Below the pieces are notes generated by a model. That model did not search any database, had not been told where the DNA came from, and saw only the letters and a program-made list of their open reading frames with translations. The position numbers and the translations under genes were made by a program. From positions 1 to 64,000 of the forward strand of contig NZ_QUWV01000045.1 in assembly GCF_003403295.1 (NCBI RefSeq): a stretch of 64,000 nt of DNA, given 5' to 3'. The DNA is from Komagataeibacter melaceti (GTDB lineage Bacteria; Pseudomonadota; Alphaproteobacteria; Acetobacterales; Acetobacteraceae). How positions within the stretch are numbered: position 1 is the first letter of the stretch; the number at the start of each line of letters is the position of its first letter. Of the stretch, positions 28,585 through 37,576 are shown one piece after another.

Positions 28585-29288
28585 GCCCGACCGCCCGAGG
28601 GCTTGAGCAGCACCGATATGGGGCGGTGGTCGGAGGCATAGTTCTCGATCACATGCCGCTCAAGGCAGGTCAGCCCGCGCACGAGGCAGCGGTCGAGGCG
28701 GATGGGCAGCATGTCGGCCATGCGGTGGGTGGGCGCACGCGGCCCCACATCATGAAAATGCCGGATCAGCGCGGGGCCGACCTGGTTGAAGTCCCCCAGT
28801 ATCGCGGCCTGCTGCGGCAGGATCTGGACCACGCGGCGCAACTGCCGGCGATTGAGCAGTTGCCCGTGCGAGAGATGGACATTCGCCACGACAAGCGAGC
28901 GACATTCCACAATCTGCGCCACCCGGCGGATCAGCGTGCCCGCGGGCAGGGTGCAGGTCAGCGGGGGGCGGCGGTAGGGCCACGGGCTCCAGCAGGCCAG
29001 CCCGTGGATGCGGCCGGGCAGGGGGGAGCGCGCGTAATGGCCGCCGATCAGCGTGGGCAGGGTGTCGATATCCACCGTTGCCTCCTGCATCAGCAGCAGG
29101 TCGGGGCGTTCGGCGCGGATCAGGTCGATCACGTCACGCACCGTGGCCCCGATGCGGCGCAGCAGGTTCCAGCTTACGACCTTGAGCGCCCCGCCTTCAC
29201 GTTCGGGCGGGGCGAGTTCCATCTGCGGCGGCATGCCCTGCCGGGGGTGGATGGAGGGCAGGCGGAGATAGGGACGGGCTAGGGTCAT
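28575..29288 (-). CDS. Endonuclease/exonuclease/phosphatase (EEP) family protein
   Basis: The 237-residue protein is an EEP-fold phosphodiesterase of unknown substrate. It has VVSWNLLRR with the metal-site Asn, DLLLMQEATVD with the catalytic Glu, VVANVHLSHG, ILGDFNQVG and the terminal SDHRPISV. No signal peptide or membrane segment is evident. In several genomes such proteins accompany cls and may act on phosphodiesters of lipid head groups or nucleic acids; this is inference. It is coupled to the downstream end of the AI-2E-type gene by a four-base overlap. Confidence 0.85.
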   Translation of the reverse strand: MTLARPYLRLPSIHPRQGMPPQMELAPPEREGGALKVVSWNLLRRIGATVRDVIDLIRAERPDLLLMQEATVDIDTLPTLIGGHYARSPLPGRIHGLACWSPWPYRRPPLTCTLPAGTLIRRVAQIVECRSLVVANVHLSHGQLLNRRQLRRVVQILPQQAAILGDFNQVGPALIRHFHDVGPRAPTHRMADMLPIRLDRCLVRGLTCLERHVIENYASDHRPISVLLKPSGGRAYK

Positions 29289-30361
29289 GGTTCGATAAAG
29301 GGCTCGCGCATTTCGTCAGGTAAGGGGGTGGGGGAATGGGGATCACCCGCCGCGAATTCAGCCGTAAGCGTATAGCCCACGCCAATCAGCACCGGGCCAA
29401 GGAAAATGCCCAGCCCGCCGAATGTCAGCACCCCCCCCAGCACGCCCAGTACGGTCAGCAGGTAGGGCATCTGCGCCCCGCGTGCGATGAACATGGGGCG
29501 GATCACGTGGTCCGCGCCGGAAATGATGATCGTGCCGTACAGCAGCAGGAAGATGCCCCAGCCGGGGTGGTGGGTCAGCAGCAGGAACACGGCCGCCGGA
29601 ATCCAGATCAGCGGCGCGCCGATGGGCAGCACCGCAATGAAGGCGGTGATCGCCCCCAGCAGCACCGGGCTGGAAATGCCCGCGATGGCAAAGCCGATTC
29701 CGGTCAGGATTCCCTGTATGATGGCGGTGCCAAGGATACCGTACACCGTGCCCCGTATGGTGCGGCCCACAATGCCCAGTATCCGGTCTGCATAGACCCC
29801 GGCGATGCGGCGCACCACGGCCACGAATGTATTGCCCAGCGCATCACCGCCCAGCCAGAAAAAGAACGAGATGAACAGTGCCATGGCCAGATGCGCCATG
29901 CCGCTTGCCATCTGCATCATCGCGCTGAGCGCGGACTGCCCGATCCGCCCGGCATAGGGGCGGATGGTCTCGTCTATGCTGCCGATATCGGCTGACCATT
30001 TCTGCCATTTGTCCACGATCTCGGGGCCGAAATGCGGTATGTGCGCGATCCGCGCGGGCAGCGGCGGCAGGTGCAGCGTGCCTACGGTATCGACAATATA
30101 CTGCAAGGTGGCCGGGACATCGGCAATGCTGCTCGACACCACGATGACCAGCGGCACAACCAGCACCAGCGCGCATAGCAGGGTCATGACCAGGGCCGCG
30201 GGCAGCAGCGACATGCTGGCGCGCAGCCGCATGAAGACCGGCCATGTGGAAAAGGTCAGGATCGCCGCCCAGAGCAGGGCGGTGATAAAGGGATACAGGA
30301 TCAGGACGCAGCCAAATGCGATCCCGCCCAGCATCAAGCCCATCATGATACGTTCGACCAT
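29285..30361 (-). CDS. AI-2E family transporter
   Basis: The 358-residue membrane protein has about eight membrane segments and the family core GILTGIGFAIAGIS, LPIGAPLIWIPAA and a C-terminal GVLGGVLTFGGLGIFLGPV. The family was named for autoinducer-2 export, but many members are Na+/H+ antiporters or of unknown substrate. The ATG at 30361 gives a normal N-terminus (MVERIMMGL); a TTG 11 codons upstream is less likely. It overlaps the EEP gene by four bases and is divergent from the sulfurtransferase gene. Confidence 0.9.
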   Translation of the reverse strand: MVERIMMGLMLGGIAFGCVLILYPFITALLWAAILTFSTWPVFMRLRASMSLLPAALVMTLLCALVLVVPLVIVVSSSIADVPATLQYIVDTVGTLHLPPLPARIAHIPHFGPEIVDKWQKWSADIGSIDETIRPYAGRIGQSALSAMMQMASGMAHLAMALFISFFFWLGGDALGNTFVAVVRRIAGVYADRILGIVGRTIRGTVYGILGTAIIQGILTGIGFAIAGISSPVLLGAITAFIAVLPIGAPLIWIPAAVFLLLTHHPGWGIFLLLYGTIIISGADHVIRPMFIARGAQMPYLLTVLGVLGGVLTFGGLGIFLGPVLIGVGYTLTAEFAAGDPHSPTPLPDEMREPFIEP

Positions 30362-30478
30362 ATGGCTGACGTACCCCCTCCCACGCGGAAACAAAAGACA
30401 AATGTTCAGGACTTTCGTTCCCGCGCGCTATGCTGCACCCTGTCGGGCACACAGTGTTCCTACAGACCGGGAGAAGGT

Positions 30479-31327
30479 ATGCATCCGCTGATCTCAGCCA
30501 GTGATCTGGCCCATGCCATACAACAGGATAACATCCTTGTGCTGGATGCCAGCATGGCGCTACCCGGCCAGAGCTTCGACCCCCAGCAGCGTTTTGCCAA
30601 CGCGCATATCGCCGGGGCCGTGCGCTTTGACATCGACACGTTTTCGGACCCGGACTCGCCGCTGCCCCACACCATTCCGGGGCAGGCCCGCTTTGCCCGG
30701 CTGGCGGGCGAACTGGGCATGGCCAATGACCGGCGCATCGTGTTCTACGATCAGGATGGCATGGCCTGCGCCGCGCGCGGGTGGTGGCTGGCCGGCCTGT
30801 TCGGCCATGATCAGGTGCAGGTGCTCGAAGGTGGGCTGCCCGCATGGAAACGCGCGGGCCTGCCGCTGGAATCCGGGCCGGGCGTGCCCACCCCGGCAGC
30901 CTTTGTCTGCCGCCCGCGGTACAGCCGCCTGCGCGGGCAGGGTGATGTGCTGGCCATGGTGCAGGGGCACATGTCGGGCCTGATTCTGGATGCACGCAGC
31001 CGCGCCCGCTTTGAGGGCAGCGCGGCCGAGCCCCGTCCGGGCATCCGCTCGGGCCATATGCCGGGCGCGCGCAGCCTGCCCTATACCGAACTGCTGGATG
31101 ACAGTGGCCGTTTCCTGCCCGCCGATACGCTGAAGGAGAAATTCTCCGCCCTGGGCGTGAGCGGCACCACCGCCGTCACCTGTTCATGCGGTAGCGGCAT
31201 GACAGCCTGCATGCTGGCGCTGGGGCTGGCCAGCGTGGGGATGGGAGCGGGCGCTGCCGCCGTATATGACGGGTCATGGGCGGAATGGGCGTCCACCCCG
31301 GGTTCGCCCATCGTGACCGGCGCATAG
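30479..31327 (+). CDS. sseA: 3-mercaptopyruvate sulfurtransferase (two-rhodanese protein)
   Basis: The enzyme transfers sulfur from 3-mercaptopyruvate to thiol acceptors or cyanide. The 282-residue protein has two rhodanese domains, an inactive N-terminal one (FYDQDGMACAARGWWL) and a catalytic C-terminal one with TCSCGSGMTAC; the CGSG(M/V)TA loop marks mercaptopyruvate over thiosulfate as substrate. GGGAGAAGG lies just before the ATG. The 3' neighbour is cystathionine beta-lyase, 15 bp on, so both may serve sulfur amino acid metabolism. Confidence 0.92.
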   Translation: MHPLISASDLAHAIQQDNILVLDASMALPGQSFDPQQRFANAHIAGAVRFDIDTFSDPDSPLPHTIPGQARFARLAGELGMANDRRIVFYDQDGMACAARGWWLAGLFGHDQVQVLEGGLPAWKRAGLPLESGPGVPTPAAFVCRPRYSRLRGQGDVLAMVQGHMSGLILDARSRARFEGSAAEPRPGIRSGHMPGARSLPYTELLDDSGRFLPADTLKEKFSALGVSGTTAVTCSCGSGMTACMLALGLASVGMGAGAAAVYDGSWAEWASTPGSPIVTGA

Positions 31328-31342
31328 GAACGGACGACAGAC

Positions 31343-32602
31343 ATGACCAATCCCGCGGTGCAGGTACCCGAAGCGCTGATGGAAAGCGTGGTGCGCGGCT
31401 GGCGCGACCTTTCCACCCGGCTGGTCCAGATCGGACGCGACAGGCCGGAGGGGGCGGCGGGCATTTTCGTCAACCCGCCCGTAACCCGTGGCTCCACCGT
31501 GCTGTTTTCCAGCCTTGAGGCCATGGATGCGGCCGGTCAGCGCCGGTATGACGATGAACTGATCTATGGCGCCATGGGCACGCCCGTGCAGCACCGCCTG
31601 GAACAGGCCATTGCCGAGCTGGATGGCGGCCGGTACGGGCAGATCGTGCCCTCGGGGCTGGCGGCCTGCGCGCTGCCGTTCCTGGCCTATGTCAGCGCGG
31701 GCGATCACTGCCTGCTGTCCGATTCCGTTTATGGTCCCACCCGCCGCTTTGCCGACAGGGTGCTGCGCCGCTTCGGGGTGGAGGTGACGTATTTCCCCCC
31801 GCTGGCGGATGAGGATGAACTGCGTGCGCTGGTCCGTCCCACCACGCGCCTCATCTATGCCGAAAGCCCGGGCAGCCATTCGTTCGAGGTGCAGGACATC
31901 CCGATGCTTGGCCGCCTTGCCGCCAGCATCGGTGCGCGGCTGGTCGTGGATAATACGTGGGGCATCGGCCTGTTCGATCCCTTTGCCGCAGGTGCGCATG
32001 TATCGGTGCAGGCGCTGACGAAATACCCGGCCGGCCATTCGGACACCATTATCGGCGCGGTCAGCGTTGCGTCGGAACAGGACTGGCGGCTGCTGCGTGA
32101 CACCGCCATCCAGGCGGGCCAGACGGCCGGGCCGGATGACTGCTGGCTGACGCTGCGTGGCCTGCATACCATGGGCGTGCGGCAGGAACGTCAGGCCGCG
32201 ACCGCCATTGCCGTGGCGCTGTGGCTGCACGAACGGCCCGAGGTGCGGCGCGTGCTGCACCCGGCGCTGCCTTCATGCCCGGGGCATGAGAACTGGAAGC
32301 GCGATTTCAAGGGCGCGTCATCGCTGTTTGGCGTCGTGTTCGATCCCGCCTTTGACGCAGCGGACATGGCCGCGATGATCGACAGCCTGACCCTGTTCGG
32401 CATCGGGGCGTCATGGGGAGGGTATGAAAGCCTTGTGCTGCCGACAACGGGCAGCATCTCGCGCTCCTGCCGGTCGGTTACGCAGGATGGTCCGGCCTGC
32501 CGCTTCCATATCGGGCTGGAAGCAGGCGATGCCCTGCTGGCCGATCTGGAACAGGGGCTTGGGCGTATGGCTGCATCGCGTGATGGACGTGCCGGAGCCT
32601 GA
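31343..32602 (+). CDS. metC: Cystathionine beta-lyase
   Basis: The PLP enzyme splits cystathionine to homocysteine, pyruvate and ammonia in methionine synthesis. The 419-residue protein follows the Cys/Met-metabolism PLP family: RGSTVLF, YGAMGTPVQHRLE, AESPGSHSFEVQDI, VVDNTWGIGLF, and ALTKYPAGHSD with the PLP lysine. The SWGGYESL region near the C-terminus fits cystathionine beta-lyase. It is probably co-transcribed with sseA. Cystathionine gamma-lyase activity cannot be excluded. Confidence 0.92.
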   Translation: MTNPAVQVPEALMESVVRGWRDLSTRLVQIGRDRPEGAAGIFVNPPVTRGSTVLFSSLEAMDAAGQRRYDDELIYGAMGTPVQHRLEQAIAELDGGRYGQIVPSGLAACALPFLAYVSAGDHCLLSDSVYGPTRRFADRVLRRFGVEVTYFPPLADEDELRALVRPTTRLIYAESPGSHSFEVQDIPMLGRLAASIGARLVVDNTWGIGLFDPFAAGAHVSVQALTKYPAGHSDTIIGAVSVASEQDWRLLRDTAIQAGQTAGPDDCWLTLRGLHTMGVRQERQAATAIAVALWLHERPEVRRVLHPALPSCPGHENWKRDFKGASSLFGVVFDPAFDAADMAAMIDSLTLFGIGASWGGYESLVLPTTGSISRSCRSVTQDGPACRFHIGLEAGDALLADLEQGLGRMAASRDGRAGA

Positions 32603-32613
32603 CGTGGATCAAG

Positions 32614-32629
32614 GCCGCCCCGTGGCGGC
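32614..32629 (+). terminator. Short GC hairpin after metC
   Basis: GCCGCC and GGCGGC pair around a four-base loop 11 bp after the metC stop, without a T-tract. A second hairpin (CCCCCGC/GCGGGGG) lies at 32675-32693 ahead of the alcohol dehydrogenase. Either could end the metC transcript. Confidence 0.35.
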
Positions 32630-32760
32630 AGTGGGACACAGGGGCAGGACATAAAGGAAATACCCGGTCTCCGGCCCCCGCTTGTGGCGGGGGATAACCG
32701 GAAGCCCGGGGCGAGGGGACTCCATTGCAGGGGTCACGACATTGGAACTGAAGGTGCAAG

Positions 32761-33795
32761 ATGGCTGGAAAGATGAAGGCGGCGGTAGTACGGGAATTTG
32801 GCAAGCCGCTGACCATTGAGGAACTCGATATTCCGCAGATCAATCCGAACCAGATTCTGGTCAAGGTCGATGCCTGCGGCGTATGCCATACCGACCTGCA
32901 CGCCGCGCGCGGTGACTGGCCCACCAAGCCCAATCCGCCCTTTATCCCGGGGCATGAGGGGATCGGCCATGTGGTTGAGGTCGGCTCCAATGTCAACTGG
33001 ATCAAGACGGGCGACGTGGTGGGCGTGCCGTGGCTGTACTCCGCCTGCGGGCATTGCGAACACTGCCTGGGTGGCTGGGAGACGCTTTGCGCCGAGCAGA
33101 AGGATACCGGCTATTCCGTAAACGGCTGCTTTGCCGAATATGTGGTGGCCGACCCGAATTACGTCGCGCACCTGCCCAAGGATATCGACCCCATCCGCAC
33201 GGCCCCGGTGCTGTGCGCGGGGCTGACGGTGTACAAGGGCCTCAAGATGACCGATACGCGCGCGGGGGAATGGGTGGCCATTTCCGGCGCGGGTGGTCTG
33301 GGGCAGATGGCCATCCAGTATGCCGTGGCCATGGGGCTGAACGTGGCCGCCGTGGACATTAGCGAAGACAAGCTGGAAGAAGCCCGCAGGCTGGGCGCGC
33401 GCGTGACCGTGAACGCGCTTAAGGAAGATCCCGTCGCCTATATCCAGCAGCAGACCGGCGGCACGCATGGCGTGCTTGTCACCGCCGTTTCCGACAAGGC
33501 GTTCAGCCAGGCCATCGGTTACGCGCGCCGTGGCGGGACCGTTGTGCTCAATGGCCTGCCGCCGGGTGATTTCCCGCTGTCGATCTTTGACATGGTGATG
33601 AACGGCACCACCGTGCGCGGTTCGATTGTCGGCACCCGTCTCGACATGATCGAGGCGATGTCCTTCTTCACCGATGGCAAGGTCTCGACCGTGGTCAGCA
33701 CCGACAAGCTGGAAAACATCAACACCATTTTCGACAATCTCGAACATGGCCGCGTGCATGGCCGTGTCGTGCTCGACTTCCGTAACGGCGCGTGA
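32761..33795 (+). CDS. adhP: Zinc-dependent alcohol dehydrogenase (AdhP type)
   Basis: This cytoplasmic NAD(P)-dependent enzyme interconverts primary alcohols and aldehydes. The 344-residue medium-chain dehydrogenase has catalytic zinc ligands Cys42 and His65 (GHEGIGH). The structural zinc cysteines are 96, 99, 102 and 110 (CGHCEHC then C). The Rossmann fold has GAGGLGQMA, and the AVDISEDK acidic end of the second strand favours NAD. It sits alone with its own 158-bp leader. It is distinct from the membrane PQQ dehydrogenase used for vinegar production. Confidence 0.95.
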   Translation: MAGKMKAAVVREFGKPLTIEELDIPQINPNQILVKVDACGVCHTDLHAARGDWPTKPNPPFIPGHEGIGHVVEVGSNVNWIKTGDVVGVPWLYSACGHCEHCLGGWETLCAEQKDTGYSVNGCFAEYVVADPNYVAHLPKDIDPIRTAPVLCAGLTVYKGLKMTDTRAGEWVAISGAGGLGQMAIQYAVAMGLNVAAVDISEDKLEEARRLGARVTVNALKEDPVAYIQQQTGGTHGVLVTAVSDKAFSQAIGYARRGGTVVLNGLPPGDFPLSIFDMVMNGTTVRGSIVGTRLDMIEAMSFFTDGKVSTVVSTDKLENINTIFDNLEHGRVHGRVVLDFRNGA

Positions 33796-33835
33796 GGCAA
33801 CCCTAACCCCTTTATGGCGTTCTGTTTTATAGTTT

Positions 33836-33862
33836 CGGCATGACGGCCTATCGGTCATGCCG
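33836..33862 (+). promoter_or_regulatory. 9-bp inverted repeat upstream of a small secreted protein
   Basis: CGGCATGAC (33836-33844) and GTCATGCCG (33854-33862) are perfect inverted repeats around a 9-base spacer, centred about 45 bp before the next ATG. It could be an operator or a weak terminator for adhP; there is no T-tract. Confidence 0.35.
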
Positions 33863-33893
33863 GTATCATGAACGAAGGACAGGTACGGATATC

Positions 33894-34190
33894 ATGAAGA
33901 AAACGGTGATTCTGGCGGCGCTGTGTGCGGTCGGTATGGACGTGGCGACGCTGGCACCGGTTATGGCCGATACATGTGACGGTGTAACCGACCATGCGGA
34001 GTGTGAAATGCGCCTCAAGGCCCATGAAACCGGCCGCGCCACCCGGGAAAAGGCCCACGAGGCTGGTGAAAAGACCGATCAGGCAACCGGGGACGTAAAG
34101 AACTGGGGCGACAGGACCGGCAAGAAGCTGGACAAATGGGGCCACGAGACAAAAGGCGACATGAGCCAGTTCTTTACCGGCCACAGGTAA
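33894..34190 (+). CDS. Small secreted charged protein, unknown function
   Basis: The 98-residue protein has a signal peptide (MKKTVILAALCAVG, ending near VMA/DT). The short mature protein has two cysteines in CDGVTDHAEC and then a highly charged helical tail (KAHEAGEKTDQ, GKKLDKWGHETKG). I do not recognise a family. The composition resembles hydrophilic stress proteins. The chosen ATG gives the signal peptide; the frame stays open 18 codons upstream. A strong terminator follows. Confidence 0.6.
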   Translation: MKKTVILAALCAVGMDVATLAPVMADTCDGVTDHAECEMRLKAHETGRATREKAHEAGEKTDQATGDVKNWGDRTGKKLDKWGHETKGDMSQFFTGHR

Positions 34191-34208
34191 GGCTGATCGG
34201 CCACGAAC

Positions 34209-34243
34209 AAAAAAAGGGAGGCACCTCGGTGCCTCCCTTTTTT
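34209..34243. terminator. Strong bidirectional terminator
   Basis: GGGAGGCAC and GTGCCTCCC pair around CTCG, flanked by A7 on one side and T6 on the other, so it can act on both strands. It lies between two convergent small genes. Confidence 0.9.
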
Positions 34244-34261
34244 CATGCCGCCTGACGTGGA

Positions 34262-34450
34262 TCAGGAATGGTGATGATCGGCCGCTTCATGCTCCCGCCA
34301 GCCGCTTTCGATCGCGTGCAGGAATGTCTTGAAGTGCTTTTTGATTTCATCGGGGGAAGCCTTTTCCATGACTTCCTTTTTCGCCGCGGTCAGCGTCGCG
34401 GCTGCGTGGATGAGGGCGGCGTGGATGGTGTCGTTGGGTTCCCGGCTCAT
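34262..34450 (-). CDS. Small cytoplasmic His/Glu-rich protein, unknown function
   Basis: The 62-residue protein is predicted to be mostly helical (DTIHAALIHAAATLTAAKKE) and ends in EAADHHHS. It has no signal peptide and no known domain. AGGAGAG about eight bases before the ATG at 34450 supports this start. It ends 19 bp from the shared terminator. Its function is unknown. Confidence 0.6.
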   Translation of the reverse strand: MSREPNDTIHAALIHAAATLTAAKKEVMEKASPDEIKKHFKTFLHAIESGWREHEAADHHHS

Positions 34451-34582
34451 GTCATGCTCTCCTGATTTCATGGATGTCTCACGATGTAGGATGCCCCCTG
34501 TCATGACAACCGGACAGCCTGCATGCCTGCCGTTCCCTCACTCCCCTTGATTTCACACCGGCATGGCACGGGCCTGTAACGC

Positions 34583-35911
34583 TCAGGGTGCAGAACGGAC
34601 GGAAGACGCGCCCATGGCCTGCGCGAAGCATGCGGTCAGCATGCTGTGCGGATCAGGGTTGATCCCGACGAATATGATGTCCTTGCGCACATAAAGCAGC
34701 TTGTGCCGTGGCCCCATGGTCACGCGCGGCAACACCACGGGCTGGTTTTGCGCCACCTGCGCGCGCGTGCTGGTAACCCAGTCATGGCTAATGCGGGCAA
34801 GGCGCGTCAGGTCGGGAATGACAATGGCCAGATGCATGGCGGTCAGCCCCACGCAGGCGGTCGCCAGCACCGCCCGGAATGTCCGGTCCAGCGGGCATTG
34901 GAACAGCAGGCATGACAGGTAGCACGCCAGCAGCACGCTGGCCGGAAAGGATACCCGCGCCGCCATGGCCGCCCGCGGGAACATGAGCAGCAGGCTCATG
35001 TAAACCACGGCCAGGGCCGCAAACACCCATGCATGGCCCGCCCGCAGGGCATGGGATACGGAAATCTGCCGCCTGCCCAGAAACAGCCCCACCCCGATAA
35101 CCAGCACGAAGGGGAGCCAGTACGGGTCAAACAGGCTGCCCATGTTGCCCAGCAGCCCATCCAGCCGGTCGGGCAGGGGGCTGGGGGGCAGGGTGCGCAT
35201 GCGTACGTAATTGCCCGGCGCCAGCCCCAGCACCATCGTGCCCGCGCCGTGGCTGCACAGCAGCGCCCACGGGACCGGGCGCATGCGTTTCCATGCCAGC
35301 ACGCACGCCCCCATCAGCACCAGCGTCAGCAGCACCGAAAGCGGCTCAAGGAACGTGGCGATCAGGAAAACGGCCACATACTGCGCCATGTTCATGCGCG
35401 TGCGCTGCGTAAGGATGCGCGCCAGCACCCAGATTTCCCCCGCCACGGGCCACAGGTAGCCAATGGCCCCGGTCTTCCACAGCGCGACCTCGCCAATCGT
35501 GCGGGGCAGCCACCACAGCATGAGGAACACCAGCAGGCACTGCGCCAGCCCATCGGCCCTTCGGGTCACGGGGGCGGCGTTCACTGCATCGCGGCACATA
35601 TGCATCACGACATGCACCACAAAGGCGAAGACCGCCGTGTTCACCACCGCGAAGACGACCAGTGACCCATAGTGGTGCAGGTCAAGGAAAAGGAAGGTGA
35701 TGAGCGTGGTGAACCACCGCCCGGTCCAGAAATTGTAATTGCCCCATACGGTGCGCAGGATGGTGCCGATATGGGGCGGCATGGTCCGGCAGTAATCATC
35801 CGCCCATAGCGGCGTGACCAGGTTGGCCCACAGCAGGAAAACCGAGCACAGCGCCAGCCCAGCCCGTTCTCCGGGCACGAAAGGGGGGGCGATACGCGGC
35901 TGTGGTTTCAT
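34583..35911 (-). CDS. Polytopic membrane protein, DUF6056-like
   Basis: The 442-residue protein has about ten hydrophobic segments and an early periplasmic-type DDYCR motif, followed by NFWTGRW, WKTGAIGYLWP and APGNYVR. That pattern resembles the DUF6056 group of membrane proteins and, more distantly, GT-C-type glycosyltransferases, whose active Asp pair follows the first membrane helix. The ATG at 35911 has AAGGGG about nine bases before it. It stands alone, divergent from a sugar transporter, so a cell-surface polysaccharide role is only a guess. Confidence 0.6.
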   Translation of the reverse strand: MKPQPRIAPPFVPGERAGLALCSVFLLWANLVTPLWADDYCRTMPPHIGTILRTVWGNYNFWTGRWFTTLITFLFLDLHHYGSLVVFAVVNTAVFAFVVHVVMHMCRDAVNAAPVTRRADGLAQCLLVFLMLWWLPRTIGEVALWKTGAIGYLWPVAGEIWVLARILTQRTRMNMAQYVAVFLIATFLEPLSVLLTLVLMGACVLAWKRMRPVPWALLCSHGAGTMVLGLAPGNYVRMRTLPPSPLPDRLDGLLGNMGSLFDPYWLPFVLVIGVGLFLGRRQISVSHALRAGHAWVFAALAVVYMSLLLMFPRAAMAARVSFPASVLLACYLSCLLFQCPLDRTFRAVLATACVGLTAMHLAIVIPDLTRLARISHDWVTSTRAQVAQNQPVVLPRVTMGPRHKLLYVRKDIIFVGINPDPHSMLTACFAQAMGASSVRSAP

Positions 35912-36100
35912 GGCATGCATCCCCTTCCGGTCCAGCCCACGCCATACCATGCCCGCACCCGGACGGAAAAAATAATGGCAGGTGGCGCGAACTGTTCTGC
36001 CTGATCGGCCCGATGCCGGGGTTGTGTCATGGATCGGGGGTTGTAGCATCGTCTAGGAAGCATAGTCTGCCCGGTCATGACGGGCCGGAGCCGAGCCGCA

Positions 36101-37552
36101 ATGCCAAGGGGTAGAGTTAACGTGTTACAGCCTGCAACTTCGTCCGTTTCCACCGGGAATACCCCCGCTACCGCCCCAGCCCCGACTTCTCCCGGTTCAC
36201 AGGCTGTGCGCGCGGCCCTGACCACGGCGGCTGCAGGCCTGCTGGTCGGGCTGGATACGGGCCTGATTGCCGAGGCGCTGGGCTTTATCGGCCGTGATTT
36301 CCATGCCTCGGCGCGTATGCAGGAATGGATCGTCTCGGTGCTTATGGTCGGCGCGCTGCTCGGTTCGCTGGGGGCGGGGGTGTTCTCGCGCCGGTTTGGC
36401 CGCAAGCTGACGCTGGGCACCGCAACGCTGCTGATCGGGCTGGGCGCGCTGTTATGCGCCACGGCGGGCATGATCGGGCAGATCCTGCTGGGGCGGTTCC
36501 TGATCGGGATGGCCATCGGCATCTGCACCTTCACCGCTCCGCTCTATATTTCCGAACTGACCACGGGCGTGATGCGGGGCACCATGGTGTCCACGTTCTC
36601 CATGCTCCAGTCCGCCGGTATCCTGCTGGGGTATCTGGCGGGGGGAATCTTTTCGGGCGGCGGGCACTGGCGGCTCATGGTGGGGCTGCCGGTCATTCCG
36701 GCGGCGGTGCTGTGCGTGGGCTGCGTGTTCCTGCCGGCCAGCCCGTCATGGCTGGCGGCGCGTGGCCGCTTCGAGGAGGCGCGGCGCGTGCTGCGCAGCC
36801 TGCGTGGTGATGAGGAGATGGCCGACAGGGAACTGGACAATATCCGCCACGAACTGGGGGAGGGACGCCCCGTGGGCGGCTTCGCCCTGCTGCGCAGCAA
36901 GCCGTATTTCCGCCGCTCCGTCGCGCTGGGTGTCGGCCTGCAGGTCATGCAGCAGCTTACCGGCATCAATGTCGTCCTGTATTACGCGCCAAAGATCCTT
37001 GAGGGCGCGCATTTCGGCACATCCGCCGCCGCATGGGCGACCGTGCTGGTGGGGGTCATCAATGCGGTGATTGGCGTGGTGGCCGTTTACATGGTGTCCC
37101 GCTGGGGGCGCAGGCCGCTGCTGGCGGCAAGCTGCATCATCATGGCGGCAGCGCTGGCCGTGGCGGCGGTGATCGAGGGGCTGCACCTGCAAGGAACGGG
37201 GGCGACGTTTTCCCTCATGGGGGCGCTGCTGGTGTTCGTGGCGGGGTTCGGTATGGGCGCCGGTCCGCTGGTGTGGACACTGTGTTCGGAGATACAGCCC
37301 ATCGAGGGCCGGGATTTTGGCGTGGCCTGTTCCACGCTGGCCAACTGGGGCATGGACTGGGGCGTGAGCAACACGTTCCTCAGCATTGTGGCGGTGGCTG
37401 GCGCGGGCTGGACATTCGCGGGGTTCAGCGCGCTCAACGTCGCGTTCCTGCTGTTCACCCTGCTGCTTGTGCCCGAGACACGCAATGTCCCGCTTGAAGT
37501 GATCGAGCAGCATCTCGAGGCCGGGCGCCCGCTGCGTGAAATCGGACGGTAG
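36101..37552 (+). CDS. MFS sugar:proton symporter family transporter
   Basis: The protein belongs to the sugar-porter family of major facilitator permeases with 12 membrane segments. Visible signatures are FSRRFGRKLTLG in loop 2-3, GRFLIGMAIG with APLYISE, LPASPSWL in the central loop, QQLTGINVVLYYAPKI in helix 7, SRWGRRPLL and the C-terminal VPETRNVPLE. The substrate, probably a hexose or pentose, cannot be read from sequence. The first 45 residues are a Pro/Thr-rich tail; a GTG at 36122 with AAGGGG upstream is an alternative start. Confidence 0.9.
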   Translation: MPRGRVNVLQPATSSVSTGNTPATAPAPTSPGSQAVRAALTTAAAGLLVGLDTGLIAEALGFIGRDFHASARMQEWIVSVLMVGALLGSLGAGVFSRRFGRKLTLGTATLLIGLGALLCATAGMIGQILLGRFLIGMAIGICTFTAPLYISELTTGVMRGTMVSTFSMLQSAGILLGYLAGGIFSGGGHWRLMVGLPVIPAAVLCVGCVFLPASPSWLAARGRFEEARRVLRSLRGDEEMADRELDNIRHELGEGRPVGGFALLRSKPYFRRSVALGVGLQVMQQLTGINVVLYYAPKILEGAHFGTSAAAWATVLVGVINAVIGVVAVYMVSRWGRRPLLAASCIIMAAALAVAAVIEGLHLQGTGATFSLMGALLVFVAGFGMGAGPLVWTLCSEIQPIEGRDFGVACSTLANWGMDWGVSNTFLSIVAVAGAGWTFAGFSALNVAFLLFTLLLVPETRNVPLEVIEQHLEAGRPLREIGR

Positions 37553-37576
37553 CGCCCCGTCAGCCCATCAGGTGGA

